Positions 17,664 through 26,563 of a stretch of DNA of 64,000 nt are shown one piece after another. Below the pieces are notes generated by a model. That model was not told the DNA's origin. It made no database searches and worked only from the letters and a program-made list of their open reading frames with translations. Within the stretch, counting starts at the first letter, position 1. Every line of letters begins with the position of its first letter. The stretch is from an uncultured Lachnospiraceae bacterium (GTDB taxonomy: Bacteria > Bacillota > Clostridia > Lachnospirales > Lachnospiraceae): NCBI GenBank assembly GCA_910579395.1, contig CAJTUC010000023.1, forward strand, positions 3,225-67,224, read 5' to 3'. The position numbers were made by a program, and so were the translations under genes.

Positions 17664-18311
17664 TCACAGAGTATTCAGGATTTCAAGACTCTTAAACGTC
17701 CTGTCCAAATATCTTTTTCTGTAATCATCGGCAATCTGCGCAAGCTGAGCAAGCACCGTATCCGTCACCGTAAAAGTATACAGCTTTTCTACGGGAGATG
17801 CCATAATATAATATACCGCATAGCCTGTTGATTCTTCGTAATTTCCGTTTTCCGGCATTCCCGGGAATTCGCCGTTTAAGACCATCGCTTTCATTTCAAA
17901 TATGTAACGGACCAGCCTGTTCGGAAGCTTTTCATGCATGAGCGCGCGCAGCGATTGATACAGAAGCTTCAACATTTCCTTATCTTCATTATTCTCCCGC
18001 GTATAGTAATCCATTACCTCTAAAAAATACATACCGTAGCAGGCACCCTCGAAATCACCTCTGAGTCCCTCAAAATAGTTGCTGATATCGGCTTCCGCCA
18101 GCGTATAGGAAGACCTGCCCGCATAAATTCTGAATTTACCGAAAGAAAAAGGGCTCGTCGCAGCAAGGAGTCTGCTGTTAGGCTTTCTCGCCCCCCTTGC
18201 AAATGCTGCGATTTTCCCTTTTTCTTTCGTTAAAATAACCACTCTTTTATCATATTCGCCAATCGGCTCCGCTTTTATGACCATTCCCGTAATCTCTGTA
18301 AATTCCTGCAT
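17664..18311 (-). CDS. recO: DNA repair protein RecO
   Basis: 215 residues. RecO loads RecA onto SSB-coated DNA together with RecR. The N-terminal OB fold starts TEITGMVIKAEPIGEYDKRVVILTKEKGKI (pattern GxVxxxxxxxExDxxVxxLTxExGxI), followed by ARGARKPNSRLLAA. The C-terminal helical region has FEMKAMVLNGEFPG. The four-cysteine zinc site found in many RecO proteins is absent. The start ATG (MQEFTEITG) has AGGTGG eight bases upstream and lies inside the yqzL-like gene, so the two overlap by 62 bases; the era-yqzL-recO order is conserved in Firmicutes and supports both calls. Confidence 0.88.
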   Translation of the reverse strand: MQEFTEITGMVIKAEPIGEYDKRVVILTKEKGKIAAFARGARKPNSRLLAATSPFSFGKFRIYAGRSSYTLAEADISNYFEGLRGDFEGACYGMYFLEVMDYYTRENNEDKEMLKLLYQSLRALMHEKLPNRLVRYIFEMKAMVLNGEFPGMPENGNYEESTGYAVYYIMASPVEKLYTFTVTDTVLAQLAQIADDYRKRYLDRTFKSLEILNTL

Positions 18312-18453
18312 GAGATTGTCCACCTGACTTGTCTTCTTCGACAAACTTTCCGTCTCTGTCCTTTTCCGCATCCTGTAGTGCATTTTTGTATGACAGGAAA
18401 TCGCTGACACTTCCGGTCAGCAAAAATCGCTCCCAGTAATTTATCTCTTTCAT
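18250..18453 (-). CDS. YqzL-like small protein overlapping recO
   Basis: 67 residues from MKEINYWERFLLTGSVSDFL. The first 25 residues match the short YqzL pattern (aromatic W, then F-x-x-T-G-x-x-x-x-[FY]L) and the location between era and recO is the same as in Bacillus. The remaining 40 residues overlap the start of recO in another frame and are of low complexity, so the biologically important part may be only the N-terminus. Function unknown; the overlap suggests translational coupling to recO. Confidence 0.6.
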   Translation of the reverse strand: MKEINYWERFLLTGSVSDFLSYKNALQDAEKDRDGKFVEEDKSGGQSHAGIYRDYGNGHKSGADWRI

Positions 18454-18506
18454 CTTAAGCCCCCTAATCAACTCTATGCTATTAGGGTTCGCTTTTTTCC
18501 TTTTTT

Positions 18507-19406
18507 CTATTCGGACTCTCTTGGATTATATCCGAAATTTTTCAGCAGAAAATCACTGTCGCGCCAGTCTTTTTTCACTTTGACCCAAAGCTTCAAATTC
18601 ACCTGAGACTCCACCAAATCCTCGATATCCGGCCTTGCAAGAGAACCGATTTTTTTCAGCATCTGCCCCTGTTTTCCGATGATGATGCCTTTATGGGATT
18701 CCCGCTCGCAAATGATGGTTGCATCGATATCCACGATACGTTTTCTGTAATTCATCTGTTCAATCGTCACGGCAATTCCATGCGGTATTTCATCTTCCAG
18801 ACATTTCAGCGCCTTCTCCCGAATAAGTTCCGCCACAATCTGACGGATTGGCTGGTCTGTCACGGTATCCTCATCATAAAAAGGTTCTCCGTAAGGCAGA
18901 TATTTCATAATGCTGGAAATCAAGTCATCCGTGCCGTCGCCTTTCAGCGCCGACACCGGAATGATTTCCGCAAAATCCATCTGCCTGCGGTATATATCGA
19001 TAAAAAGAAGGATTTCTTCTTTTTTCACCGTATCGATTTTGTTGATCACAAGAATAACAGGCGTTCTTGTCTTCTTGAGCTGCTCGATGATATGCTGTTC
19101 TCCGGCACCAATAAAGGTCGTCGGCTCCACGAGCCACAAGACAACATCCACCTCAGATAACGTGCGTTCTGCAACTCCTACCATATAATCGCCGAGTTTA
19201 TTTTTGGCCTTGTGAATGCCCGGCGTATCCAAAAATACGATCTGTCCTTCCTCCGAAGTATAGACTGTCTGGATTCTGTTTCGAGTCGTCTGCGGTTTAT
19301 TGGAAGTAATCGCGATTTTCTGCCCGATCAGACAATTCATCAGTGTGGATTTTCCTACATTCGGCCTTCCGATCAGGGTGGCAAAACCGGATTTATACTG
19401 CTCCAT
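18507..19406 (-). CDS. era: GTPase Era
   Basis: 299 residues. An Era-type GTPase that binds 16S rRNA and helps 30S maturation. G1 GRPNVGKSTLMN, G2 TTRNRIQTVY, G3 DTPGIHKAKN, G4 NKID, then a KH domain with GIIIGKQGQMLKKIGSLAR. All elements are intact and the length is typical. Downstream 35 bases follow before yqzL/recO; the stop codon of the DUF4349 lipoprotein gene abuts the era ATG, so the four genes probably form an operon. Confidence 0.97.
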   Translation of the reverse strand: MEQYKSGFATLIGRPNVGKSTLMNCLIGQKIAITSNKPQTTRNRIQTVYTSEEGQIVFLDTPGIHKAKNKLGDYMVGVAERTLSEVDVVLWLVEPTTFIGAGEQHIIEQLKKTRTPVILVINKIDTVKKEEILLFIDIYRRQMDFAEIIPVSALKGDGTDDLISSIMKYLPYGEPFYDEDTVTDQPIRQIVAELIREKALKCLEDEIPHGIAVTIEQMNYRKRIVDIDATIICERESHKGIIIGKQGQMLKKIGSLARPDIEDLVESQVNLKLWVKVKKDWRDSDFLLKNFGYNPRESE

Positions 19407-20468
19407 TTACTTTTTTTCCTCTTCTTTCTTAATCGTTTCTTCCTGCTTCTGCTGCGTGTCCTGCCATTGCTGTTCTCTGGCGGCTTTTCTGCGTTTTCTC
19501 CTTCTGATGATGAGCCGCACAATGCCAAAAGCGATACCGATGATAACGACCCATACAAGCAGATAAGGAATATTGGTGACGAACCCGATAAAGCCGTCTT
19601 CGATGTCATCCCCGATTCGGTAAATAGACTCGATGAAACCGTTCCTCATCTTATCCCATGCCGATTTTTCCTCTACTGGCGTCAATCTTCTTACTTCCTG
19701 AATGCTGATATTGATGGTGCTGTAATCAATCTGGTTATTCAGCGTTCGAAGCTGCGACTCCATATTTTCAAGCTCATAGCGCACCTCTGAAAGACGCTGC
19801 TCAATTGCAATGATATCTTCCACAGACTCTGCCTGCTCCAATAAATCCAACAGTCTGTCCTGTTCAATAACAAGTGCTTTTTTGCGGCTTTCCAAATCCA
19901 CATACCGTAAAGTGACGTCTTCTACCCGCTCTTCTTTGTTGGTAATGTTGCTCTGTTCTCCGACCCGACGGACGAATTCATCCAGACGCTTTGCCGGAAT
20001 ACGCACCGATAAATTGGCATTCCGCGTTTCGTTATAACCGGAATAACTGCTTCCGTTATACTGATACTGGTACTCGATATAACCGCCAAATTCCGCAATC
20101 TGCGCTTCCAAATTGACAAGCAGCGCATCATAGTTCTCTGTCTCCGCATATAAATCAACGGTCTTGATCAGCTTCCGCTCTTCTGTATGCACATTTTCTT
20201 CGGAAATCTCCGGCATCTCCTGCGGTGCCTCTCCCGCAGCTGCCGCCGTTTCATATTCCATCTCCGCAGCACTGTCATATAACCCATATTCTTCCGCCGC
20301 GGCATTATCCACCGCCGCCGCATTGTCTGTACCGCCCGCATCATAGGCCATTTCCGAAGACATACTCTTACTGCCGCCGCTGCTTCCACAGCCTGTAAAC
20401 AGCGCCGCCGCCAGAAGAAGGCTTGTCAGACACAGTCCCGTTCTCTTTTTACACATTCTCTTTTTCAT
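19407..20468 (-). CDS. DUF4349 family lipoprotein
   Basis: 353 residues from MKKRMCKKRTGL (GGGAGG eight bases before ATG). Signal peptide with lipobox LFTGCGSS, an acidic Ala/Asp-rich linker, then the DUF4349 core: RKLIKTVDLYAETENYD, GGYIEYQ, LSVRIPAKRLDEF, and a coiled coil (LESRKKALVIEQDRLLDLLEQAE) before a C-terminal membrane helix (LLVWVVIIGIAFGIVRLII) and a basic tail. It is therefore tethered at both ends of the protein. DUF4349 proteins are envelope proteins of unknown role. The gene directly precedes era with no gap. Confidence 0.85.
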   Translation of the reverse strand: MKKRMCKKRTGLCLTSLLLAAALFTGCGSSGGSKSMSSEMAYDAGGTDNAAAVDNAAAEEYGLYDSAAEMEYETAAAAGEAPQEMPEISEENVHTEERKLIKTVDLYAETENYDALLVNLEAQIAEFGGYIEYQYQYNGSSYSGYNETRNANLSVRIPAKRLDEFVRRVGEQSNITNKEERVEDVTLRYVDLESRKKALVIEQDRLLDLLEQAESVEDIIAIEQRLSEVRYELENMESQLRTLNNQIDYSTINISIQEVRRLTPVEEKSAWDKMRNGFIESIYRIGDDIEDGFIGFVTNIPYLLVWVVIIGIAFGIVRLIIRRRKRRKAAREQQWQDTQQKQEETIKKEEEKK

Positions 20469-20554
20469 ACGCATATCCTCCCTTTTCCTGTACCAATCCT
20501 TAATTATTAAACTCTTCCCAAGACAAGCAATGCTCATGACAGGCACGCTTGTCT

Positions 20555-20638
20555 GGAAGAACGCCGTATTTCAGGCGTTCTTTCGTGTGAGAAAGATTTG
20601 CCTCTGGCAAGTCGCAGAACTTCAACTTCTCTTCACAC
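20555..20638 (-). repeat. Structured repeat, copy C (shortened)
   Basis: First hairpin GAAGAACGCC/GGCGTTCTT, outer stem GTGTGAGAA/TTCTCTTCACAC, with the central TAGAACTTC stem-loop deleted. Lies between the M16C protease stop and the DUF4349 gene. Confidence 0.65.
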
Positions 20639-20705
20639 TATATTTACGAATCAGACCGGCAAGATTTATGGGATTTTTTTCATTTTTTAAAATTTTCACG
20701 AAAAA

Positions 20706-23621
20706 TCAATGGAATAAGTAATCCGTCTCCTTGAATAACGCTTCCTGCTGTTTGATTTTCTCCTCATTTCCGACTACACACAGGCAATCGTCTTCCATAA
20801 AGGCGCTGATATAATCCGCTAATCCGCGAATTGTCTCCGGTACGGCCGCAAGCAGCTCGTCCCGCTCTTTCTGCACCTGTTCAAACGGATAATGAGTCAT
20901 ATAACCCGCCAGAGAATAGGTTCCTTTAGTCGAAGGCGTCATCGGCATATCCAGTTCGCTGACCGCCCCGATGATATATTGGGTCATTGTCCGCTCATCC
21001 GCATCAAAATTCCTGATATAGTCTGCCGCTTTCTCGTAGACATCGACTGTTTTTTCCAGATTTGGGTCTCTGTACGAAACGAAGTAGCTTTCCCCGGATT
21101 TGCCAAAATTACACATACAGCCGTAAGCACCTCCCTTTACGCGCACCTGTGTCCACAGATAATCGTAGCCCATCATGACTTTTAAAGCCTTCAGCGCGCC
21201 GTTGTAAGCAAGACCTTTCCGGCAGAAATTCCCGGCCCGGCATACATACTGTACCTGAGACGAAGACATAAAGCCTTCATTTTTCCGCTCCGGTTCCGGC
21301 TGATAGGAAGCTTCCGCAATCGGCTCCGTATGCAGGCTGTCGCGGAAAGCGGCTATCTGCGCTTCTATATCTTTCAGGCCTTCCTGCTGTGCCGTATAAT
21401 CCACCATCAGATTTTCGGGGCGGAAAAGGCATACCGTAAGCTGTTTCAGCTTTTCGATCAATTCTTCCTGATGCGCCGCAAAATCGCCGTCCAGTTCTTC
21501 TAACATCCGATAAAAAGGTATCCCGCTGAGTTGATCCGATACTGCCGCCGTTTTGGATAAGTAAGACAGTGCACGGACTGAGGCAAGGGCATGTCCTGCC
21601 GACATCATACTCGCCTGTTTCTGGGACTTCAGTTCTGCGATCAGCTCCTTTAAGCGCTTCGTATCGTCAAAAAGGGAATCCATCACGATTTCCTTTACCA
21701 GCCTGAAAGCATGATTCAGATTTTCATACAGCACCTTTACCTTAATTTCCAGCGTCGCCGTATATTTCTGCATATCCCGCGCGTCCGTATAGGTATTGAC
21801 GACCGGACTGATACCGCCTGTCTGAATGTTGATTTCGTTAAACAATTCTCCATAAATATAATTCTTTGTATTGACCAGCCCCAGAATGGACTTTAACAGT
21901 CCGACATAAGGGAAAAGCTGTTCCGGTACCCTGTGCAGGTCAAACATAAAGCGCAGATAGCCGATACCGTTCGTAAAAATATCATGGTATAGAAGCAGCG
22001 TGTCACCGACTTTTTTCTCTTCGTTAATATAGTTCTCCGCTTCTTTTTTCATATCGGCTCTCGTTAAGAGCGGAATCTTTTCGAGATTCTCTTTCGTATC
22101 CGGCGCTTCCTGATATTGCTTTAACGCTTTCGTCTCCGCCACGATTTCTGCAAGCTGTGCTTCGGAAAGTTCCGCCTTTTTCCGGGCAAGTTTCTCTGCA
22201 AGATCTTTCTCTTTACGGCCTGTCAGCCCCTTCACCGGCTCCACGACAACAACCGTCTTATGCTGATTGTAAAGCAGTTTCTCCCGAACCAGTTTCTCGT
22301 AATAATCCGTATCGATGGCTTCTTTCAGTTTCCGGTAAGTCTCATTTGCCTCGATATGCACAAAAGGCCTGCCTGCATCATAAAGCCAGCTGTCAAACAT
22401 CATCAGGCCGAACATAAGTCCCTTAGGATAAGAGCCGAAATCCGCCTCCCGGAACCGGAACTCATAAAAATTGAGCCCGGCACGAAGCGCCTTTTTATCA
22501 AAACCCTGTTCCGCAATTTTTTCCAGAATTTCCAGAATCGTTTCCTTAAATTCCGGAAGCTGTTCCTTATCCGCATTTTTCGCCACGATTGAGAAATAGG
22601 GCTGGTTAATGCCGTTCTCGTAACTGCTGTATACATCCTTGCCGATTCCCTTATCGATCAGGGCCTGTTTCAGCGGTGCCCCCGGTGCGGAACAAAGTAC
22701 ATAATCTATCACCTGAAACGCAATATACTGTTCCCTGTCCAAATTGTTCCCGAAAGAAATATTATAAGACAGGTATGTGTTCTCCTTCTCGGACTCGCTC
22801 TCCGTAATCGGGTATTCTTTATAGATTTCGACAGGCTCATCGAAAGCCGGCTCCTCTGCAAGCGAAGAATCCACTGCAAGCACCTCATATTTCGACAGAT
22901 ATTCTTCGTCCAGAAACCGCAGTTTTTCCGCCATATCCATATCTCCATACAGATAAATATAGCAGTTGGAAGGATGATAAAATCTACTGTGGAAAGCCAG
23001 AAAATCTTCGTAGGTCAGTTCCGGTATGACATCCGGATCCCCGCCCGATTCCACTGCATAAGAGGTATGAGGATACAGGGAATTCATGATTTCCCGCTCC
23101 AGCACATCGTCCGGCGATGAAAAAGCACCCTTCATTTCATTGTATACAACACCATTGATAGTCAGCTCGTCTTCCATGCTCTCCATCTCATAGTGCCAGC
23201 CTTCCTGCCTGAAAATCTTCTCTTCTTTATAAATGTTCGGATGAAAAACTGCATCCATATAGACATCCATCAGATTCTGGAAATCTTTCTCATTACAACT
23301 CGCCACCGGATAAATCGTCTTATCGGGAAAAGTCATCGCATTTAAAAACGTATTGAGCGACCCCTTCGCCAGCTCGATAAACGGGTCTTTTATCGGAAAT
23401 TTATCCGAACCGCAGAGCACGCTGTGCTCGATGATATGAGCCACGCCGGTGCTGTCCTTCGGCGGCGTTCGAAATCCGACACAAAACACCTTATTGTTAT
23501 CGTCATTTTCCATCAGCACGACTTTCGCGCCCGTCTTGTTATGCTTCATTAAATAACCAATGGAATTTAATTCTTTTATCTCTTTCTTCTCCAAGATTGT
23601 ATAAGCCTTTAATTGTTCCAT
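20706..23621 (-). CDS. Insulinase-type peptidase, M16C (presequence protease-like)
   Basis: 971 residues, normal for M16C. The inverted zinc motif is HIIEHSVLCGS (HxxEH), with the distal Glu in the NEMKGAFSSPDDVLE region. The four-domain clamshell continues to a C-terminal domain with RVKGGAYGCMC (the R/Y substrate-binding motif). These enzymes degrade unfolded peptides in an enclosed chamber; no signal peptide is present, so the protein should be cytoplasmic. The ATG is preceded by AGGAGGAGTAGA. Upstream lies structured repeat D and downstream repeat C. Confidence 0.93.
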   Translation of the reverse strand: MEQLKAYTILEKKEIKELNSIGYLMKHNKTGAKVVLMENDDNNKVFCVGFRTPPKDSTGVAHIIEHSVLCGSDKFPIKDPFIELAKGSLNTFLNAMTFPDKTIYPVASCNEKDFQNLMDVYMDAVFHPNIYKEEKIFRQEGWHYEMESMEDELTINGVVYNEMKGAFSSPDDVLEREIMNSLYPHTSYAVESGGDPDVIPELTYEDFLAFHSRFYHPSNCYIYLYGDMDMAEKLRFLDEEYLSKYEVLAVDSSLAEEPAFDEPVEIYKEYPITESESEKENTYLSYNISFGNNLDREQYIAFQVIDYVLCSAPGAPLKQALIDKGIGKDVYSSYENGINQPYFSIVAKNADKEQLPEFKETILEILEKIAEQGFDKKALRAGLNFYEFRFREADFGSYPKGLMFGLMMFDSWLYDAGRPFVHIEANETYRKLKEAIDTDYYEKLVREKLLYNQHKTVVVVEPVKGLTGRKEKDLAEKLARKKAELSEAQLAEIVAETKALKQYQEAPDTKENLEKIPLLTRADMKKEAENYINEEKKVGDTLLLYHDIFTNGIGYLRFMFDLHRVPEQLFPYVGLLKSILGLVNTKNYIYGELFNEINIQTGGISPVVNTYTDARDMQKYTATLEIKVKVLYENLNHAFRLVKEIVMDSLFDDTKRLKELIAELKSQKQASMMSAGHALASVRALSYLSKTAAVSDQLSGIPFYRMLEELDGDFAAHQEELIEKLKQLTVCLFRPENLMVDYTAQQEGLKDIEAQIAAFRDSLHTEPIAEASYQPEPERKNEGFMSSSQVQYVCRAGNFCRKGLAYNGALKALKVMMGYDYLWTQVRVKGGAYGCMCNFGKSGESYFVSYRDPNLEKTVDVYEKAADYIRNFDADERTMTQYIIGAVSELDMPMTPSTKGTYSLAGYMTHYPFEQVQKERDELLAAVPETIRGLADYISAFMEDDCLCVVGNEEKIKQQEALFKETDYLFH

Positions 23622-23650
23622 TCTACTCCTCCTGTATATCCGCCATTTAG

Positions 23651-23782
23651 CAAGAACGCCGCCTTTTGGGCGTTCTTTCGGGCGAACTTGTTCGCCCTGT
23701 TGAAGAAGGTTCGCTCCGCGAACCGTAGAAGTTCTTGACGTTTCATCCTATGACGAAACGTCTCTAGAACTTCTTTTCAACC
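23651..23782 (-). repeat. Structured repeat, copy D (diverged)
   Basis: First hairpin CAAGAACGCC/GGGCGTTCTT, an added GGGCGAAC/GTTCGCCC hairpin, outer stem TTGAAGAAG/CTTCTTTTCAA, inner GGTTCGC/GCGAACC and GTAGAAGTTCT/CTAGAACTTC. The sequence differs much from other copies but each stem remains paired. Confidence 0.65.
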
Positions 23783-23834
23783 TAGTATATCACTTATTGG
23801 GAAACTTAGTAAAGTACATCCGCAATTTCCTGTT

Positions 23835-23878
23835 AAATAAAAGAACAGGCAAAAACATAAAGCCGTTTCTACCTGTCC
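23835..23878 (-). terminator. Intrinsic terminator after the sigma-like/unknown operon
   Basis: A long stem, GGACAGGTAGAAAC with GTTTTTGCCTGTTC (a few G-U pairs), followed by TTTTATTT on the minus strand. Confidence 0.75.
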
Positions 23879-24020
23879 AGTGTAAAAGGGGAATTTTACC
23901 TAATTTTGTTTAGCAATGTCAGTTTATCAGATAAATTTGTCAAAAGCAAGCAGATAATGCGTTAAATCAATGTAATCCATCGCGCAGCGATGATATTTCG
24001 TCGCGTAAAGGAACGGTATC

Positions 24021-24530
24021 TTACACACTGAACGACATCATCGCCAGCTTGGAAAGCACGATTTCCTGAATTTTAACACCGTATTTCTTTTTTTGTGCCA
24101 GATTCATCTTTACAAATTCTTCAAGCGTAAAGACCTTATTCCGATAGACCATCCTGGGATTTCCGAAAAGAGACTTCTTTTCGACAAGAAGACATACTTT
24201 TACTTTCGCTTTCAGCTGCCCGTAAGTCTTATAAGAGAACATCTCCGGCGCCATATAGTAGAACTGGCTCTCCAGCGTCGTATCCGGCTGAGTATCCTTC
24301 ATAATATAATGCTCGATGATGCTCTTGAATTTAAAAGGCACCATTTCGTGCTCCATCAGTTCCGTATAGCTGTAGCGCGCACCGAAATAAAGATGACCTG
24401 TGTCCTGCATATAATATTTAAAATCGTTATCCTGAATTTTCAGGTTCTGAACTTCCGAATTCTGAGATTCCATATTTTGACTTTCCATCCAGCTTACCAT
24501 ATTCCTTCCCGCCGCGGCAGCTTTCCGCAC
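24021..24530 (-). CDS. Protein of unknown function downstream of the sigma-like gene
   Basis: Up to 169 residues; the true start is uncertain (GTG at 24530, ATG at 24500 or ATG at 24488). The N-terminus contains two MESQN repeats and is variable in look; the folded part begins near NDFKYYMQDTGHLYFGARYSYTEL and ends KKYGVKIQEIVLSKLAMMSFSV. No signal peptide, membrane helix or known motif. It starts about 10 bases after the sigma-like gene and shares its terminator, so the two products are likely to work together. I do not recognise a function. Confidence 0.65.
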   Translation of the reverse strand: MRKAAAAGRNMVSWMESQNMESQNSEVQNLKIQDNDFKYYMQDTGHLYFGARYSYTELMEHEMVPFKFKSIIEHYIMKDTQPDTTLESQFYYMAPEMFSYKTYGQLKAKVKVCLLVEKKSLFGNPRMVYRNKVFTLEEFVKMNLAQKKKYGVKIQEIVLSKLAMMSFSV

Positions 24531-24539
24531 GCTTTCTTC

Positions 24540-25289
24540 TTATGTCCGCTCCGCACGCGCCAAAATCGCATCAATCTTATTCCCGCTCATGCGTATTGCA
24601 TCTTCAATTGCCTTTCTGCTCATGCCGGTTTCATCTATCAGCTCTTCTACCGTAATCTGACGGTGCAGTTCTTCGGCCAGTTCGTTCGCCTTATCCGCCA
24701 CCTTATTGATGCGCTCCGCCATTTTCCGGCTCTTCTTCGCCTCTTCGGCATTCTCCGCAATAAAATCTTCCATTCCATCCATAATCATCTTTCCAAGCAT
24801 TCCCTGTGCTTCTGCCGCGTGTTCCAACGCGCCAAGCATCGTAACGCCCATCGTTAATGCCACATTTCCTTCTCCGATCAGATCTTCCAGAAAAACCCCC
24901 TGTCCCGCATAGAGTCTGGAAATCTCAACGACCTGTGGCAGAAAAATCTGAATCAGCCGGTTCTGAGCATCCGAATCGCCTGCCATCGCGGAAAGCGTAA
25001 TCGCTTCTTTTTCCCCTTCCGATACTTTCGGAAGTTCTCCCAGCTGCCTCAGATAATCCTCCAGATAATCAATTTCTTCCTCGCTGAGATATTCCTCCAA
25101 AGACGCCGGCTCGCCAATGCCGATACTGCGTTGTTTCAGATAGGCTTTCACCATCTCAAACTGCTCTTCCGAAAAAGAAAGCCCGGCGAATGTCTCCCGA
25201 AGCTGCTCCTCCGAAATACAATTTCCCTGTTCTTTGGCCGTCTGTATAAGCCGCTCCAGCGCCTGTGCAAATAAAGTTTCCTGATTCAT
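24540..25289 (-). CDS. Sigma-70-like protein lacking regions 2.4 and 4
   Basis: 249 residues. A helical N-terminus resembles region 1.1 (ETLFAQALERLIQTAKEQG), then EEEIDYLEDYLRQLGELP resembles region 1.2. The segment DSDAQNRLIQIFLPQVVEISRLYAGQGVFLEDLIGEGN is a clear sigma region 2.1-2.2 (core RNA polymerase binding). The expected region 2.3/2.4 with its aromatic and -10-reading residues is replaced by an Ala/Glu-rich helix, then region-3-like INKVADKANELAEELHRQITVEELIDETG follows and the protein stops; no region 4 helix-turn-helix exists. Preceded by a start cassette (ATG-GTT-GTT-TTA-ATG). It may bind core polymerase without recognising promoters; that is inference. Confidence 0.7.
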   Translation of the reverse strand: MNQETLFAQALERLIQTAKEQGNCISEEQLRETFAGLSFSEEQFEMVKAYLKQRSIGIGEPASLEEYLSEEEIDYLEDYLRQLGELPKVSEGEKEAITLSAMAGDSDAQNRLIQIFLPQVVEISRLYAGQGVFLEDLIGEGNVALTMGVTMLGALEHAAEAQGMLGKMIMDGMEDFIAENAEEAKKSRKMAERINKVADKANELAEELHRQITVEELIDETGMSRKAIEDAIRMSGNKIDAILARAERT

Positions 25290-25334
25290 TAAAACAACCA
25301 TGCCTTCCTATTTTTTTATTTCCCGACATTCTTT

Positions 25335-25435
25335 GACAGAATCACTCCAATGCGATTCTGTCGGGCAAGAAAGATTTGCAACGCAAATCATTGGAATTTT
25401 TTAGTCTGCGTTTTTCGCAGACTTAGAAATTTCCC
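25335..25435 (-). repeat. Structured repeat, copy E (strongly diverged)
   Basis: Same plan with new sequence: GACAGAATC/GATTCTGTC, GATTTGC/GCAAATC, then AGTCTGCG/CGCAGACT inside AATTTTTTA/TTAGAAATT. It overlaps the stop codon of the rhomboid-like gene and ends before the sigma-like gene. Confidence 0.55.
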
Positions 25436-26295
25436 TTACCTTTTACATGGGTGTGTGTATATAAATGTTCCTCACAATATTCATAATTGCCGTCACACTT
25501 CGAACAGAAACGGAACTGCATCTCCGGGCTGTCAACTTCAGTACGGCCGCAGATAGCGCATTTGTGCTTGGTAATGCCGCTCGTGTTCCGCCGGATATCC
25601 CGCTTGAACTCCTGACGCCTGTGTATCTGTTTCGGATTCAGGTGCATCATATTCCGCGACGTTAAGAAAAATACGACGAAATTAAGCAGCGACGAGGCAA
25701 TCGCAAATTTTGTAAAAAAGTCGCCCTGCAAAAAGGAAAATACGAGCATGACCGCATAAATAACACCGAGCCACTTGACCTTAATGGGAACAATGAACAT
25801 CAACAGCACCGAAACATCCGGGAACGTTGCCGCAAAAGCGAGAAATATTGACATATTGATATAATAGGTGTTGAAATATCTTGAACCGATCCTGAAAAAA
25901 TCTTCCGCCCCGTTCGCAATGATATACTCTTTCATAAAGAGATAGGCGCATCCCATCATCAGAAAACTTCCAAGAATCGTAAAGAGCATTCCACCGAAAA
26001 TATATACATTATACCGATAGGTTCCCCAGGTTCTCTCCAGCGTTGTACCGATGGAACAGTAAAAATATAACATCAGCAAAACAAAAAAGATATTGTCGCC
26101 GCTCGGCGGAATCAAAACCCACGTCACAAGCCTCCACACCTGTCCATGCAGAACCGCATAAGGATTCAGCCGCAGATAGGGCGCCAGCCACGGCATCATA
26201 AACTCGATCACATACCCTATTGCATAGCAGCAGATCAGCACAACGGAAAGATTTCTAACAGCATATTTCCCAAACTTTTTTTCAAAACGGCTCAT
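25423..26295 (-). CDS. Rhomboid-like membrane protein, probable pseudoprotease, with C-terminal zinc ribbon
   Basis: 290 residues with about six membrane helices. HGQVWRLVTWVLIPP matches the rhomboid L1/W-R motif and FPDVSVLLMFIVPIKVKWLGVIY matches the helix 4-5 region of rhomboid-like proteins. The catalytic GxSG is not found (the equivalent stretch is YYINMSIFLAFAATFP) and no helix-6 histidine is obvious, so proteolysis is unlikely. After the membrane domain comes a basic linker and a zinc ribbon, CAICGRTEVD plus CSKCDGNYEYCEEH. Start ATG follows AAAGGCGTGATTTTAT, a variant of the shared start cassette. The partner or cargo is unknown. Confidence 0.75.
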   Translation of the reverse strand: MSRFEKKFGKYAVRNLSVVLICCYAIGYVIEFMMPWLAPYLRLNPYAVLHGQVWRLVTWVLIPPSGDNIFFVLLMLYFYCSIGTTLERTWGTYRYNVYIFGGMLFTILGSFLMMGCAYLFMKEYIIANGAEDFFRIGSRYFNTYYINMSIFLAFAATFPDVSVLLMFIVPIKVKWLGVIYAVMLVFSFLQGDFFTKFAIASSLLNFVVFFLTSRNMMHLNPKQIHRRQEFKRDIRRNTSGITKHKCAICGRTEVDSPEMQFRFCSKCDGNYEYCEEHLYTHTHVKGKGNF

Positions 26296-26352
26296 ATAAA
26301 ATCACGCCTTTCTTTCATAATGGTTAGTCTTTCTTCACAAAAAGTTGAATAT

Positions 26353-26381
26353 ATTTTAGCATTCCTTTTTTTAAAAGTAAA
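26353..26381 (-). promoter_or_regulatory. Promoter of the rhomboid-like operon
   Basis: Minus strand TTTACT (26381-26376), 17 bases, TAAAAT (26358-26353). It may transcribe the rhomboid-like, sigma-like and unknown genes. Confidence 0.55.
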
Positions 26382-26464
26382 CGGCGCATATGCGAAATAC
26401 GGAAAAGTCATAAAAATTTAATATTTCTCTTTTAAATTCTTCATAAATTCCAGAAAATAGCTGA

Positions 26465-26493
26465 TTGCTTTTTCAAAATGACTGTCGTATAAT
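26465..26493 (+). promoter_or_regulatory. Sigma-A promoter of the activator-like gene
   Basis: Plus strand TTGCTT (26465-26470), 17-base spacer, perfect TATAAT (26488-26493), about 70 bases before the TTG start. Confidence 0.75.
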
Positions 26494-26563
26494 GACTTAG
26501 CATGTCGAAATACATGAAACACATTTAATAAGTAAGAAAGAACTTTGAAGGAGTGATTATAAA

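Larger units (their letters stand above)
23622..24020. other. 400-base gene-free interval: structured repeat, terminator, hairpins
   Basis: Contains structured repeat D (23651-23782), a minus-strand terminator (23835-23878) and a CGCGCAGCGA/TCGTCGCG hairpin near 23980-24005. No coding sequence was seen. Confidence 0.7.
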
